Positions 7,639 to 15,581 are shown, counted from the first letter of the stretch. The stretch: DNA of 47,800 bases from Bin87 sp034421995 (GCA_034421995.1 DAOUJY010000046.1:1-47800), one strand, 5' to 3'. Notes: a model not told the origin generated them from the letters alone. Program-made: numbers and translations.

Positions 7639-8118
7639 ATGATTATTCTTACCGATGAACCCCTGGACCCGGTGGCGGTCACCGACTCTGTCCGTGCGGA
7701 CGGCAACGGCGCGGTGGTTACGTTCCTGGGCACCACCCGGAATAATTTCGGCGGCAAGACCGTCACCCGGCTGGAATACGAAGCCTACGACGTGATGGCC
7801 CTCAAGAAGCTGCACGAGGTCCGCGACAGCCTGCGCGCCGACTACGGGATCGAAGACATCGCCATTGCCCACCGCACGGGCCGGGTGGACGTCGGACACA
7901 TCAGCCTGGTCGTGGCCGTGGCGTCACCGCACCGGGTGGCGGCCTTTGAGGCGTGCCACGAGGCGGTGAACCGCATCAAGACCATCGTGCCCATCTGGAA
8001 GAAGGAATGGTTCGCCGACGGCTCGCGGTGGGTGGCCTGCGAGGATCACGAGTTCACCGACGAGGCGGAGCATGACCACGCCCACGCTGAACGTCACGCG
8101 GTAGCGGCGGGGGATTAG
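7639..8118 (+). CDS. moaE: Molybdopterin synthase catalytic subunit MoaE
   Basis: A 159-residue MoaE that converts precursor Z (cPMP) to molybdopterin with sulfur from MoaD. Typical motifs are GAVVTFLGTTRN, LEYEAYDVMA, the SPHR loop and PIWKKEWF, which holds the conserved active-site lysines. A His/Glu-rich tail (HDHAHAERH, about 147-156) is unusual and may bind metal. It follows moaD by two bases as one operon; no other moa genes are in the window. Confidence 0.94.
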   Translation: MIILTDEPLDPVAVTDSVRADGNGAVVTFLGTTRNNFGGKTVTRLEYEAYDVMALKKLHEVRDSLRADYGIEDIAIAHRTGRVDVGHISLVVAVASPHRVAAFEACHEAVNRIKTIVPIWKKEWFADGSRWVACEDHEFTDEAEHDHAHAERHAVAAGD

Positions 8119-8134
8119 AGCATATTCACAGACG

Positions 8135-8278
8135 CCGTCGTTCCCGCGAAAGCGGGAATCCAGCGAGCGCAAAACCCCGACCAACGTTTCTATTGCATAG
8201 GCTTTTCTGGATTCCGGCTTTCGCCGGAATGACGGTTGGGGTGGATTAACCGTAGGGGCAACCCTCGTGGTTGCCCGT
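8135..8278. repeat. Paired GTCATTCC palindromes plus a GTAGGGGC palindrome
   Basis: Hairpin halves at about 8135-8164 and 8208-8235 repeat the arrangement at 4061, followed by GTAGGGGCAACC..GGTTGCCC (8252-8278), a variant of the GTAGGGGCG palindrome with a different but still self-complementary core. The cluster separates the converging moaE and rimM ends. Confidence 0.8.
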
Positions 8279-8281
8279 TCT

Positions 8282-8863
8282 TCAGCGCAGGCCGTCTATC
8301 AGATGCACCAGCATCTTGCCTGACGCCAGGTCGATTTCCTGCACCACCTGCTCAATTGCTGGCAGCAGTATCTCGGCGCCGGTCTCCGACGCCGCCACGT
8401 ACACGTCGTTGCTGCCGGTTTCCAGCACCTCCTGAACCCTGCCCAGGTTTTCGCCCTGGTCGGTGATGACGGTCAGGCCCACCAACTGGTAGTGGTAATA
8501 CTCGCCCGGCGGCAGTTCGGGCGCCGAGTCAACGGGCGCGAGGATCCATTCGTCGGCCAGCCGTCGCGCCGCGTTGGGGTCGTTCAGCCCTTCCAGCCGG
8601 AGCAGGGCGTCCCCGTCGGGAAGGTCGTGACAGGAAACGACAGTGCGGATTTGGCCGGCGATGGTGAGTTCACTGCCGGGCTGGAACCGGGTCGGGTTGT
8701 CCGAATGGGAGCGGATCCTGATGGCGCCGTCCAAGCCGTGGCTGCGAATTACGCGGCCCACTACGACGGCGTCGTCCGGCACCTCCGGGGCAACAGTGGG
8801 GGCACTCCGGCTGCGCGACGGAGCCGGCCTGAAGTAGCGCCTGGAGCGACGGCGGCTAGACAA
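8282..8863 (-). CDS. rimM: Ribosome maturation factor RimM
   Basis: A 193-residue protein needed for 30S (16S rRNA, S19 region) maturation. The RimM N-domain (about 32-115, VVVGRVIRSHGLDGAIRIRS) is followed by a PRC-barrel (about 120-190, YYHYQLVGLTVI..LGRVQEVLETG..LLPA). The basic first 25 residues (RRRSRR...) are extra. Start is uncertain: the frame opens at TTG 8863, overlapping khpA by eight bases, and no ATG is near the conserved block. It is the last gene of rpsP-khpA-rimM, the classic order. Confidence 0.92.
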   Translation of the reverse strand: MSSRRRSRRYFRPAPSRSRSAPTVAPEVPDDAVVVGRVIRSHGLDGAIRIRSHSDNPTRFQPGSELTIAGQIRTVVSCHDLPDGDALLRLEGLNDPNAARRLADEWILAPVDSAPELPPGEYYHYQLVGLTVITDQGENLGRVQEVLETGSNDVYVAASETGAEILLPAIEQVVQEIDLASGKMLVHLIDGLR

Positions 8864-9083
8864 TCTCCAGCACAGCCCGGGTGCCGTCCTTGACGGCAGC
8901 CACCCGGAGCAGGACGCGCATCGCCTGGGCCACTCGCCCCTGTCGCCCGATTACTTTGCCTTTGTCTTCGGGGGCGACTTCAAGGCGTATTACTATCTGG
9001 TCGCCTTCGTCGGTCTCCGTGACCCGGACCGCTTCCGGGTTGGAGGTCAGCGACTGAGCGATGAACTCAATCAGCTCTTTCAT
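8856..9083 (-). CDS. khpA: KH-domain RNA-binding protein KhpA
   Basis: A 75-residue single KH domain with the GxxG-type loop in GKVIGRQGR. KhpA-type proteins bind RNA, often as KhpA-KhpB heterodimers, and in many bacteria are encoded between rpsP and rimM as here. It overlaps rpsP by 17 bases and rimM by 8, indicating translational coupling. Confidence 0.92.
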   Translation of the reverse strand: MKELIEFIAQSLTSNPEAVRVTETDEGDQIVIRLEVAPEDKGKVIGRQGRVAQAMRVLLRVAAVKDGTRAVLEIV

Positions 9084-9336
9084 CCGCGTGGACCTTGCTG
9101 AAGATGTCGTTGCGGTCGAAAATCCGGCGCACCGGGTCTGAGGGTTGAGCGCCTTTGCGCAGCCAGTCCACGGCCCGCGCTTCGTCGAGGGTTACGGCCG
9201 GCGGGTCCGCCATGGGGTCGTAGTGGCCGATGCCGTCAATGTAAGCGCCATCCCGGGGGTTGCGCTTTTCGGTGACGACGATTCGATAGTAGGGGCGGCC
9301 TTTTTTACCTACGCGCCGCAGGCGAATCCGTAGCAT
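9067..9336 (-). CDS. rpsP: 30S ribosomal protein S16
   Basis: An 89-residue S16 (MLRIRLRRVGKKGRPYYRIVV, then DPRDGAYIDGIGHYDP-type core reading NPRDGAYIDGIGHYDPM). It binds 16S rRNA during 30S assembly. ATG at 9336 is preceded by TGGAGAT. It is first in the rpsP-khpA-rimM operon with its own promoter at 9381-9409. Confidence 0.96.
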   Translation of the reverse strand: MLRIRLRRVGKKGRPYYRIVVTEKRNPRDGAYIDGIGHYDPMADPPAVTLDEARAVDWLRKGAQPSDPVRRIFDRNDIFSKVHADERAD

Positions 9337-9380
9337 TTGATCTCCATGTCGCTGGTGAAGGGAATGAAGGATTACGATTT

Positions 9381-9409
9381 AGGTTATGGTTTTCTGCCCG
9401 GTTTGTCAA
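9381..9409 (-). promoter_or_regulatory. Promoter of the rpsP operon
   Basis: Minus-strand TTGACA (9409-9404), 17 bases, then TAACCT (9386-9381), 45 bases before the rpsP ATG. The -35 is perfect and the -10 weak. Confidence 0.5.
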
Positions 9410-9474
9410 ACTATAATCGTATTCCCGGAAATCCCGAAACTCTGCTGAACGCGCTTGCCGTCCGGCTTTTCTAC

Positions 9475-9526
9475 ATTCCGGCCCCGTATCAAGTGCGGGG
9501 TGATGTTCTTTCGCCGGAATGACGGG
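9475..9526. repeat. GTCATTCC-type palindrome, longer variant
   Basis: ATTCCGGCCCCGTATCAAGT then GCGGGGTGATGTTCTTTCGCCGGAATGACGG is the dispersed repeat with an internal GCCCCGTAT..GCGGGG stem. It lies between the rpsP promoter and the structured leader. Confidence 0.7.
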
Positions 9527-9566
9527 TGCGCTCAGGATGACAGGGGAACAGGGGATTAAAAGGGTA

Positions 9567-9737
9567 TCGGGCCCAGACTGGACCTTTGGCTTGTCGCCCG
9601 ATAACTCCCAGAACCTCTGGGGCGACGGTAGACACTGGTCTGGGCCCGACTGACGGGCTAAATGCCGATTTTTGGAAAGCGATGACGCTAAGAGGCGTTC
9701 ACCCCGTCGTGTCCAGACTGGTGCCTACCATCGCCCC
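9567..9737 (-). promoter_or_regulatory. Structured leader with mutually exclusive hairpins
   Basis: Three related segments: A 9567-9578, B 9619-9650 (containing A', 9638-9649) and B' 9706-9737. A and A' pair perfectly over 12 bp. B and B' are inverted copies matching at 26 of 32 positions. Because A' is inside B, the two pairings exclude each other. On the minus-strand transcript B' lies within a small ORF, giving the geometry of an attenuator. A is followed by TACCCTTTTAATC, at best a weak terminator. I do not recognise a known RNA family. Confidence 0.55.
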
Positions 9738-9759
9738 AGCATGTTAAACTATGTTCCAT
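9688..9759 (-). CDS. Candidate 23-residue leader peptide
   Basis: The minus strand has AAAGGAGGTGAT (9776-9765), a perfect match to the 16S 3' end, nine bases before ATG 9759, and a -10/-35 promoter upstream. The frame reads MEHSLTCWGDGRHQSGHDG and four more residues to TAG. No run of one amino acid marks it as a classic biosynthetic attenuator. The codons overlap the B' arm of the hairpin, so ribosome passage would affect folding. It could instead be a remnant of a once longer gene. Confidence 0.45.
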   Translation of the reverse strand: MEHSLTCWGDGRHQSGHDGVNAS

Positions 9760-9805
9760 TAGCAATCACCTCCTTTCTCAAAATTTCGCGCAAGCGCTTG
9801 AGCAC

Positions 9806-9834
9806 AATTTACAACCAGTGACGCCTCTTGTCAA
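9806..9834 (-). promoter_or_regulatory. Promoter for the leader transcript
   Basis: Minus-strand TTGACA (9834-9829), 17 bases, then TAAATT (9811-9806) gives a start near 9799, about 20 bases before the perfect Shine-Dalgarno. Its -35 overlaps the first codons of fmt on the other strand. Confidence 0.6.
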
Positions 9835-10811
9835 CCCATTATCCAACCGATTCTCTTGCATCGTTCCCACCCGAAAACCCCCTGCGCGTGGTTTTCATGG
9901 GCACGCCGCAGTTCGCGGCGCCGGCGCTGGACGCATTGCATTCAATTCCGGTGGCTACCGTTGTCGCCGCTTACACGCCACCCGACCGCCGGCAGGGACG
10001 CGGCCAAACCTTCGCCCCTTCACCCGTCAAGCAGCGAGCGCAACAGTTGGGCATTCCGGTGGAGCAGCCGGCGACCCTGCGCGACCCCGTTGCAGTGGAA
10101 CGGCTATCCGCTTACGCGCCCGACCTGGTGGTGGTTGCTGCCTACGGTCGGCTGCTGCCAACCGAAGTCCTGGATTTGCCCCGGTTCGGCTGTCTGAACC
10201 TGCATCCCTCGCTGCTGCCCCGGCACCGGGGGCCGTCGCCGGTGGCCGGCGCGATCCTGGCCGGCGACGACGCCACCGGGGTCACGGTGATGCTGCTGGA
10301 TGAGGGGATGGACACCGGTCCGATTGTTGCCCAGCGCCTCCGCTCCATCGGGCCGGAGGACGATTCGGAAACGCTGACCGCCGCACTGTTCCGGGATGGC
10401 GCGGCCCTGCTGAACGAGATAATTCCGGATTGGATTGCGGGCGCGGTGGCGGCGGTTCCGCAAGACGACGAGCAGGCGACCTACACCTCGAAGCTGGAAC
10501 GCGCGGACGGGATAGCCGATTGGACGCGGCCGGCGGAGTTCCTGTGCCGTCAGCAACGGGCGTATGCGCCGTGGCCGGGGCTGCATACCAAGTGGGACGG
10601 CAAGGAAGTCAAGTTGCTGGACGTTGCGCCGCTAGCGGAGGGATACGCCGAGCCCGGAATGGTAACTACCACCGATGACGAGCCGATTGCCGTCGGTTCC
10701 GGGCGCGGCCGGCTGGCCGTCCGTCGTTTGCAACTGGAGGGCCGGCGGGCGGCCGACGCGGCCGACTTTGTGCGTGGATATCCGCATTTCATCGGGGCAC
10801 GGCTGGGGTAG
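9828..10811 (+). CDS. fmt: Methionyl-tRNA formyltransferase
   Basis: Formylates initiator Met-tRNA with 10-formyl-THF. The 327-residue frame has the family core RVVFMGTPQFAAPAL, the catalytic NLHPSLLPRHRG, the conserved Asp in DEGMDTGPI, and a C-terminal OB-like domain (about 220-327). The start is uncertain: the frame opens at TTG 9828 without a ribosome binding site, while the family begins about 18 residues later (LRVVFMG). It stands alone, without def. Confidence 0.93.
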   Translation: MSTHYPTDSLASFPPENPLRVVFMGTPQFAAPALDALHSIPVATVVAAYTPPDRRQGRGQTFAPSPVKQRAQQLGIPVEQPATLRDPVAVERLSAYAPDLVVVAAYGRLLPTEVLDLPRFGCLNLHPSLLPRHRGPSPVAGAILAGDDATGVTVMLLDEGMDTGPIVAQRLRSIGPEDDSETLTAALFRDGAALLNEIIPDWIAGAVAAVPQDDEQATYTSKLERADGIADWTRPAEFLCRQQRAYAPWPGLHTKWDGKEVKLLDVAPLAEGYAEPGMVTTTDDEPIAVGSGRGRLAVRRLQLEGRRAADAADFVRGYPHFIGARLG

Positions 10812-10827
10812 CCTGGATCGTTCAGTT

Positions 10828-10922
10828 TTGTCATTGCGAGCGTAGCGTGGCAATCTCGTTGGGGCAAGGGCCGCTGTTGCCGGAACGAGATTGCCGCGCC
10901 GCTGCGCTCCTCGCAATGACAA
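10828..10922. repeat. TCATTGCGAG-type palindromic repeat
   Basis: TTGTCATTGCGAGCGTAGCG... (10828-10860) is inverted at 10884-10922 (AACGAGATTGCC...CTCGCAATGACAA) with a 23-base centre. The same repeat recurs at 25078-25174. Confidence 0.85.
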
Positions 10923-11008
10923 GGGATTTGGGGGCAGCGTTCTCGCGGTAGTGTAGAATGCCCGGCAAACCCGCCGGCCTGCGCCGGCGGATTGCTACGG
11001 AGGGAGTT

Positions 11009-11959
11009 ATGGCTTTTGCAGGAGTACCCACCGAGACCGAAGTGCTGGCGTGGTATCGGGATGAAAACAACTGGGGTCGCTGGGGACAACAGGATCAGCT
11101 GGGCGCGCTGAACCTGATCACCACCGCCAAGCGGACGCAAGCCGCCGCCCTGGTACAGACCGGCGAGACGGTGAGCTGCGCCCGCCCCATCACCACCGAA
11201 ATGGCCCCCGACATCACCAACCAGGTGCAGCGGTTCATGGTGGACAGCGGCGAAGGCCGGGACACCGACCCGCTGGAGCGGCGCAATTCCCGCCGGGGCG
11301 CGGCCGAGTTCATCGGCATGGTCTTCCACGGACAGACCATCACCCATATCGACGCCCTGTCCCACTATTCCTACGACGGGCTGATGTACAACGGCGTGCC
11401 GGCCGCCGTGGTCACCTCACGGGAAGGGGCACAGAGCCACGCCATCGACCTCACGGCCCAGGGACTGGTGAGCCGGGGCGTGCTGCTGGACGTGGCCCGC
11501 GTCCGCGGCGTGGACTGGCTGGCCCCCGACGCGCCGGTGATGCCGGAAGACCTGGACGCCGCCGAGCGGGACCAGGGCGTCACCGTGGCAGAAGGGGACA
11601 TCCTCCTGGTGCGGACGGGCAACTATCGTCGCCGCATGGTGGAAGGGCCGGTGCCGGGCACCGAACCCAGCGTCGCCTGCCACGTGGCCTGCGCGCCCTG
11701 GTTCAAGGAACGGGGCATCGCCATGCTGGGCACCGATACCTCCAACGACATTCGACCCAACCAATACGAAAACATCGTCTCGCCCTTGCACATTGCCTGC
11801 CTGGTCTATCTGGGGGTGTGGCTGATCGACAACGCCAACCTGGAGGACGTGGCCGAGGTCGCCGCCCGGCACGGACGCTGGGAGTTCATGCTGTCCATCG
11901 GCGCGCTGCGGCTGCGCAACGTGACGGGCAGCCCGGTGAACCCCATCGCGATTTTCTGA
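11009..11959 (+). CDS. Cyclase family (kynurenine formamidase-like) metal hydrolase
   Basis: A 316-residue member of the cyclase family (PF04199), metal-dependent hydrolases acting on amides or lactones. The metal motif appears as HGQTITHIDALSH, matching HxGTHxDxPxH in spacing but with the first Gly-Thr as Gln-Thr/Ile-Thr. ATG 11009 is preceded by GGAGGGA. Substrate is unknown; in this lineage several paralogs occur beside enoyl-CoA hydratases. Its stop abuts the stop of the convergent enoyl-CoA hydratase with no base between. Confidence 0.85.
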   Translation: MAFAGVPTETEVLAWYRDENNWGRWGQQDQLGALNLITTAKRTQAAALVQTGETVSCARPITTEMAPDITNQVQRFMVDSGEGRDTDPLERRNSRRGAAEFIGMVFHGQTITHIDALSHYSYDGLMYNGVPAAVVTSREGAQSHAIDLTAQGLVSRGVLLDVARVRGVDWLAPDAPVMPEDLDAAERDQGVTVAEGDILLVRTGNYRRRMVEGPVPGTEPSVACHVACAPWFKERGIAMLGTDTSNDIRPNQYENIVSPLHIACLVYLGVWLIDNANLEDVAEVAARHGRWEFMLSIGALRLRNVTGSPVNPIAIF

Positions 11960-12769
11960 CTACACCCCCTGGAACCACGCCGGCCGCTTCTGCGAGAACG
12001 CGCGTATCCCCTCCTGGAAGTCCCGGGTCAGGCCGATGTTGGCGATGGCGTCGGTTTCGGCGTCCAGTTGCGTCGCCAGGTCGGAGTCCCAGCTGCCGTC
12101 GAAAAGGGCTTTGACCCGTCCGTAAGCGCGGGTGGGTCCTTGGGAGAGGCGGTCCGCGGTCTCCATGGCGTGGCGCTCAAAATGGGACGCCTCAAACACC
12201 TGGCTCACCAGGCCCAACTCCAGAGCGTATTGTGCCCCGATGGGCTGGCGGGCCAAGTAGATCTCCATAGCCCGGCCCTGCCCTACGATGCGGGGCAGCA
12301 TATAGGTTGAGCCGCCGTCGGCGGTGCAGCCGATGTTGGCGTAGGCCAGCAGGAACCGGGCATCGGATGAAGCCACCCGCAGGTCGCAGGCCAGGGCCAG
12401 GCTGAAGCCCGCGCCGGCCGCCACGCCGTTGATCGCGGCCACCACCGGCTTATCCAGCCGGCGGATGCCCATTACCACCTGTCGGTGGAGATCATCTGCC
12501 AGTTCCCGCAGGTGGTCGGAAAGACCCTCCGGGCCGCCGGATTCGAGTTGCGCGGTGAAATCCCGCACGTCGGCGCCGGAACAGAAAGCTCCGTCCGTGC
12601 CGGTGAGCAAGACCGCGCGGATGTCTCCGCCGCGACAGGACGCGATGGCCTGCCCCAACTCGGCCACCATCTCCGGCGACAAAGCGTTGCGCGCCTCCGG
12701 GCGGTTCAGACGAATGACGGCCAGAGTTCCCTTGCGTTCCAGTTGGATGCGATTTTCAGCGGTCGTCAT
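11960..12769 (-). CDS. Enoyl-CoA hydratase/isomerase family protein
   Basis: A 269-residue crotonase-fold enzyme acting on acyl-CoA thioesters. CoA/oxyanion segments AFCSGADVRDF and NGVAAGAGFSLALACDLRVA are present, and the substrate loop GCTADGGSTYMLPRIVG follows. ATG 12769 has GGAGG eight bases upstream, and overlaps the end of the small membrane-protein gene by 14 bases. Exact substrate cannot be told from sequence. It resembles PaaG-like family members. Confidence 0.87.
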   Translation of the reverse strand: MTTAENRIQLERKGTLAVIRLNRPEARNALSPEMVAELGQAIASCRGGDIRAVLLTGTDGAFCSGADVRDFTAQLESGGPEGLSDHLRELADDLHRQVVMGIRRLDKPVVAAINGVAAGAGFSLALACDLRVASSDARFLLAYANIGCTADGGSTYMLPRIVGQGRAMEIYLARQPIGAQYALELGLVSQVFEASHFERHAMETADRLSQGPTRAYGRVKALFDGSWDSDLATQLDAETDAIANIGLTRDFQEGIRAFSQKRPAWFQGV

Positions 12770-13154
12770 CGGGGCCTCCGTACATCCAGTTGTGGCCGTT
12801 GGCACCATTTCGCCGGCTCCGCTCATCGGCCACGCCCGCGTCATAACCGCGCCGGAAGCCTTCCTCCCGAGCCTTGTTTATCTCCTCACGCGCTTTCGCC
12901 AACTCCTTCTGCCGTTTCTGCCAGATTGCCTGTCGCGCGTAATCAATGCCAAACAGCATCGCGTAACCTCCCGTCTCAAACAACGGCCAGAACAGCGCCG
13001 ACAATGGCGTGAGGTCTGCTGCCGTTATCAGAGTTTCCAAACCGCGCCATTTCCATTCGCCCACAATCAGCATTACTGCGGCGTTGACCAACAGGATAAC
13101 CGTGGCCGCTACCGCGATTTTTACCGGTATGCTAATGGATTTCCGCGGTTCCAT
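12756..13154 (-). CDS. Small membrane protein with coiled-coil tail, function unknown
   Basis: 132 residues. A clear transmembrane helix near the N-terminus (about 9-32, IPVKIAVAATVILLVNAAVM) and a second hydrophobic stretch (about 48-70) are followed by a charged, alanine/arginine-rich coiled coil (about 78-110, QKRQKELAKAREEINKAREE) and a polar tail. I recognise no family. It overlaps the start of the enoyl-CoA hydratase gene, suggesting coupling. Confidence 0.6.
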   Translation of the reverse strand: MEPRKSISIPVKIAVAATVILLVNAAVMLIVGEWKWRGLETLITAADLTPLSALFWPLFETGGYAMLFGIDYARQAIWQKRQKELAKAREEINKAREEGFRRGYDAGVADERSRRNGANGHNWMYGGPDDDR

Positions 13155-13163
13155 TATACCGGG

Positions 13164-13276
13164 TCAGCGGGTTACTGCCCCTTCGGACGCGGAGGACACC
13201 AGCTTGGCGTACTTGGCCAGCACGCCAGTGGTGTAGATGACCGGCTGTTCATCCACGATAGTTGCCTCGTTAGAAC
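13164..13276 (-). pseudogene. Decayed ilvD 3' fragment with internal deletion
   Basis: The minus strand reads NEATIVDEQPVIYT followed by TGVLAKYAKLVSSASEGAV, TR and stop. The first part matches an internal ilvD segment (NETDTVDDQPVVYT, DNA about 14454-14490), the second matches the last residues of intact ilvD (DNA from 13887). The two parts are joined at a shared YT, so about 170 codons are missing. A stretch of 32 bases is identical to the intact gene. It abuts the stop of the GNAT gene. No start or catalytic region remains. Confidence 0.8.
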
Positions 13277-13816
13277 CTAGAGTGCAGAGCTACCTTCCGC
13301 CAAAGCGCTCAGGTCTGGCCAACCGTAGGCGACTTCTGGCAGCTGGGCGCCGGTGATTCGGGTTTGTCGCTCGCCGCAAAGGCGGCCGCCCAACGCCTCG
13401 TAGAAACGCCGGGCCGGATGGTTTTCCCGCAACACCCAAAGGATCATTGAACTCAAACCCTCGCCAACGAGCCAACGAACCGTCGCCGCCGTCAACCGCA
13501 GCCCGATTCCCCGACGTTGGTACTCGGGCAACAGGTATATTGCATAGAGCTCGCCGGCATAATCAAAGGTGACGTCGCGGTTCGGGCCTCCCACCGCCCA
13601 TCCAACAACCAACCCTTTCGTCTCTGCGACGAAAGAGACCAAGTTGTCGGGAACCTCTTCCATGTTCCTGCGCTGGCGTTCGGACCACTCGTTCACGTCA
13701 ATCGCGTCCAGGAATTCATCTGGCACTATCCCACGGTAGGCGCTACGCCAACTTTCGGCGCGAACCCGGGCAATGCCGGCGGCATCTTCTATCTCTGCGT
13801 TACGAATGACGACCAT
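13277..13816 (-). CDS. GNAT family N-acetyltransferase
   Basis: 179 residues with a complete GNAT fold: alpha1 region SWRSAYRGIVPDEFL, beta4 ELYAIYLLPEYQRRGIGLRL (the acetyl-CoA loop Q/RxxGxG/A as QRRGIG), and the closing NHPARRFYEALGGR. Such SAYRGI-type members are often annotated as RimI-like or tabtoxin-resistance-like; substrate is unknown. It lies between intact ilvD and the ilvD remnant. Confidence 0.85.
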   Translation of the reverse strand: MVVIRNAEIEDAAGIARVRAESWRSAYRGIVPDEFLDAIDVNEWSERQRRNMEEVPDNLVSFVAETKGLVVGWAVGGPNRDVTFDYAGELYAIYLLPEYQRRGIGLRLTAATVRWLVGEGLSSMILWVLRENHPARRFYEALGGRLCGERQTRITGAQLPEVAYGWPDLSALAEGSSAL

Positions 13817-13886
13817 TTCAAGCTCTCCCGCCGGTATGCTGACGGCGTGAGGGGGACCAGTGATGTGGCACCTGGGTCCTACAGTC

Positions 13887-15581
13887 TCACCGCGTCACCG
13901 CTCCCTCCGAAGCCGACGACACCAGCTTGGCGTACTTGGCCAGCACGCCGGTGGTGTATTTCGGCTCCATGGGAACCCAGGCGGCGCGCCGGTCAGTCAT
14001 CTCCTCCTCGGTGATGCGGGCATCCAGACGGCGGTTGGGGATGTCCAGGGTGATGATGTCGCCCTCGCGGAGCATACCGATGGGGCCGCCGTCCATGGCC
14101 TCCGGCGCCACGTGTCCAACCATCGGGCCGTGAGACGCGCCGGAGAACCGGCCATCGGTGATCAAGGCTACCGTGTCTCCCAGCCCCTGCCCGATGAGGG
14201 CGCTGGTCACGGCCAGCATCTCGCGCATCCCGGGCCCACCCTTCGGGCCTTCGTAGCGGATCACCACTATATCGCCATCCTTGATATCGCCCCGCTGGAT
14301 GGACTGGAAGGCTGGCTCCTCCTGATCGAACACCCGAGCCGGGCCTTCGTACACCTTCTCCTGGTGGCCGGCCACCTTGATGACGGCGCCGTCGGGGGCC
14401 AGGTTGCCGCGGAGGATGGCCAGGCCGCCCGTGGGACTGCGCGGCGCGTCCATGGTATAGACGACGGGTTGGTCGTCCACGGTGTCCGTTTCGTTGAGGT
14501 TTTCCGCCAGCGTCTTGCCGTTCACCGACATGGCGTCGCCGTGCAGCAGGCCGGCGTCCAGCAGGCGCTTGCCGATGAGGGCCACGCCGCCGTAACGGCT
14601 CAGGTCGGCCATTACGTAGCGGCCGCCGGGTTTCATGTCGGTGATGTAGGGCGTGCGGCGGCTGATGCGGTCGAAGTCCTCCAGCGTCAGGTCAACCTCG
14701 GCCTCGCGGGCAATGGCCATCAGGTGCAGCACGGCGTTGGTGGAGCCGCCCATGGCCGCCACCAGGGTGATAGCATTCTCAAAAGCTTGCCGCGTCAGGA
14801 TGTCCCGGGGCCGGATACCCTCGTCCAGCATCCGCATCACGGCCTCGCCAGCCCGACGAGCTTCGTCGGCCTTGCGGGGATCCACCGCCGTCAGTGACGA
14901 GTCGCCGGGCAGGGACAGGCCCATGATTTCGATGGCCGTGGACATGGTGTTGGCGGTGAACAGGCCGCCGCACGAACCCTCGCCGGGGCAGGCGGCGCAC
15001 TCCAGTTCGGTCAGTTCTTCGCCGGTGATGCGTCCGGCGGCCCAGGCCCCAACCGCCTCAAACACATCCTGAATGTTCACGTCGTTGCCGCGGTACTGAC
15101 CCGGCAGGATGCTGCCGCCATAGATGAACACGCTGGGGATGTTCAATCGAGCGATGGCCATCATGCAGCCCGGCATATTCTTGTCGCAGCCCCCCACGGT
15201 AACCAGGCCGTCCATCCGCTGCCCGAAGACCACCGTTTCAATGGAATCAGCGATGACTTCCCGGCTCACCAGCGACGCTTTCATGCCCTCGGTGCCCATG
15301 GAGATGCCGTCGCTGACGGTGATGGTGCCGAACTGAAAAGGCGTGCCGTTGCTCTGGCGGATACCCTCCTTGGCGGCGGCAGCCCAGCGGTCCAGGTGGA
15401 CGTTGCAGGGCGTAACGTCGCTGGCCAGGTTGGCCACGGCGACGAAGGGCTTGGCCAGGTCGTCGTCAGTCAGGCCCATGGCCCGAAGGTAAGAACGGGC
15501 TGGCGCCCGTTCCGGCCCCTCGGTGATGTCGCTGCTGCGGTGCTTCAACAGGGCCTTCGGGCTGCGTGTGGTAGTAGTCAA
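13887..15581 (-). CDS. ilvD: Dihydroxy-acid dehydratase
   Basis: About 564 residues; dehydrates dihydroxy-isovalerate and dihydroxy-methylvalerate in valine/isoleucine synthesis. Fe-S ligands are in GGCDKNMPG and CAACPGEGSCGG, and the C-terminal GRFSGASHGPMVGHVAPEA is intact. I choose the TTG at 15581 because GAGGAGG lies five bases upstream; ATG 15602 and GTG 15632 in the same frame lack such a site. The C-terminal DNA is duplicated in the nearby remnant (13164-13276). Confidence 0.95.
   Translation of the reverse strand: MTTTTRSPKALLKHRSSDITEGPERAPARSYLRAMGLTDDDLAKPFVAVANLASDVTPCNVHLDRWAAAAKEGIRQSNGTPFQFGTITVSDGISMGTEGMKASLVSREVIADSIETVVFGQRMDGLVTVGGCDKNMPGCMMAIARLNIPSVFIYGGSILPGQYRGNDVNIQDVFEAVGAWAAGRITGEELTELECAACPGEGSCGGLFTANTMSTAIEIMGLSLPGDSSLTAVDPRKADEARRAGEAVMRMLDEGIRPRDILTRQAFENAITLVAAMGGSTNAVLHLMAIAREAEVDLTLEDFDRISRRTPYITDMKPGGRYVMADLSRYGGVALIGKRLLDAGLLHGDAMSVNGKTLAENLNETDTVDDQPVVYTMDAPRSPTGGLAILRGNLAPDGAVIKVAGHQEKVYEGPARVFDQEEPAFQSIQRGDIKDGDIVVIRYEGPKGGPGMREMLAVTSALIGQGLGDTVALITDGRFSGASHGPMVGHVAPEAMDGGPIGMLREGDIITLDIPNRRLDARITEEEMTDRRAAWVPMEPKYTTGVLAKYAKLVSSASEGAVTR

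Noticed and set aside
9567..9737. Idea that the structured leader is SRP RNA, 6S RNA or a T-box
   Set aside because: No GGAA tetraloop with AGCAGCC for SRP, no central bubble of 6S shape, and no GGTGGxACCxCG T-box sequence.
13860..14897. 345-residue plus-strand frame
   Set aside because: Antisense of ilvD.
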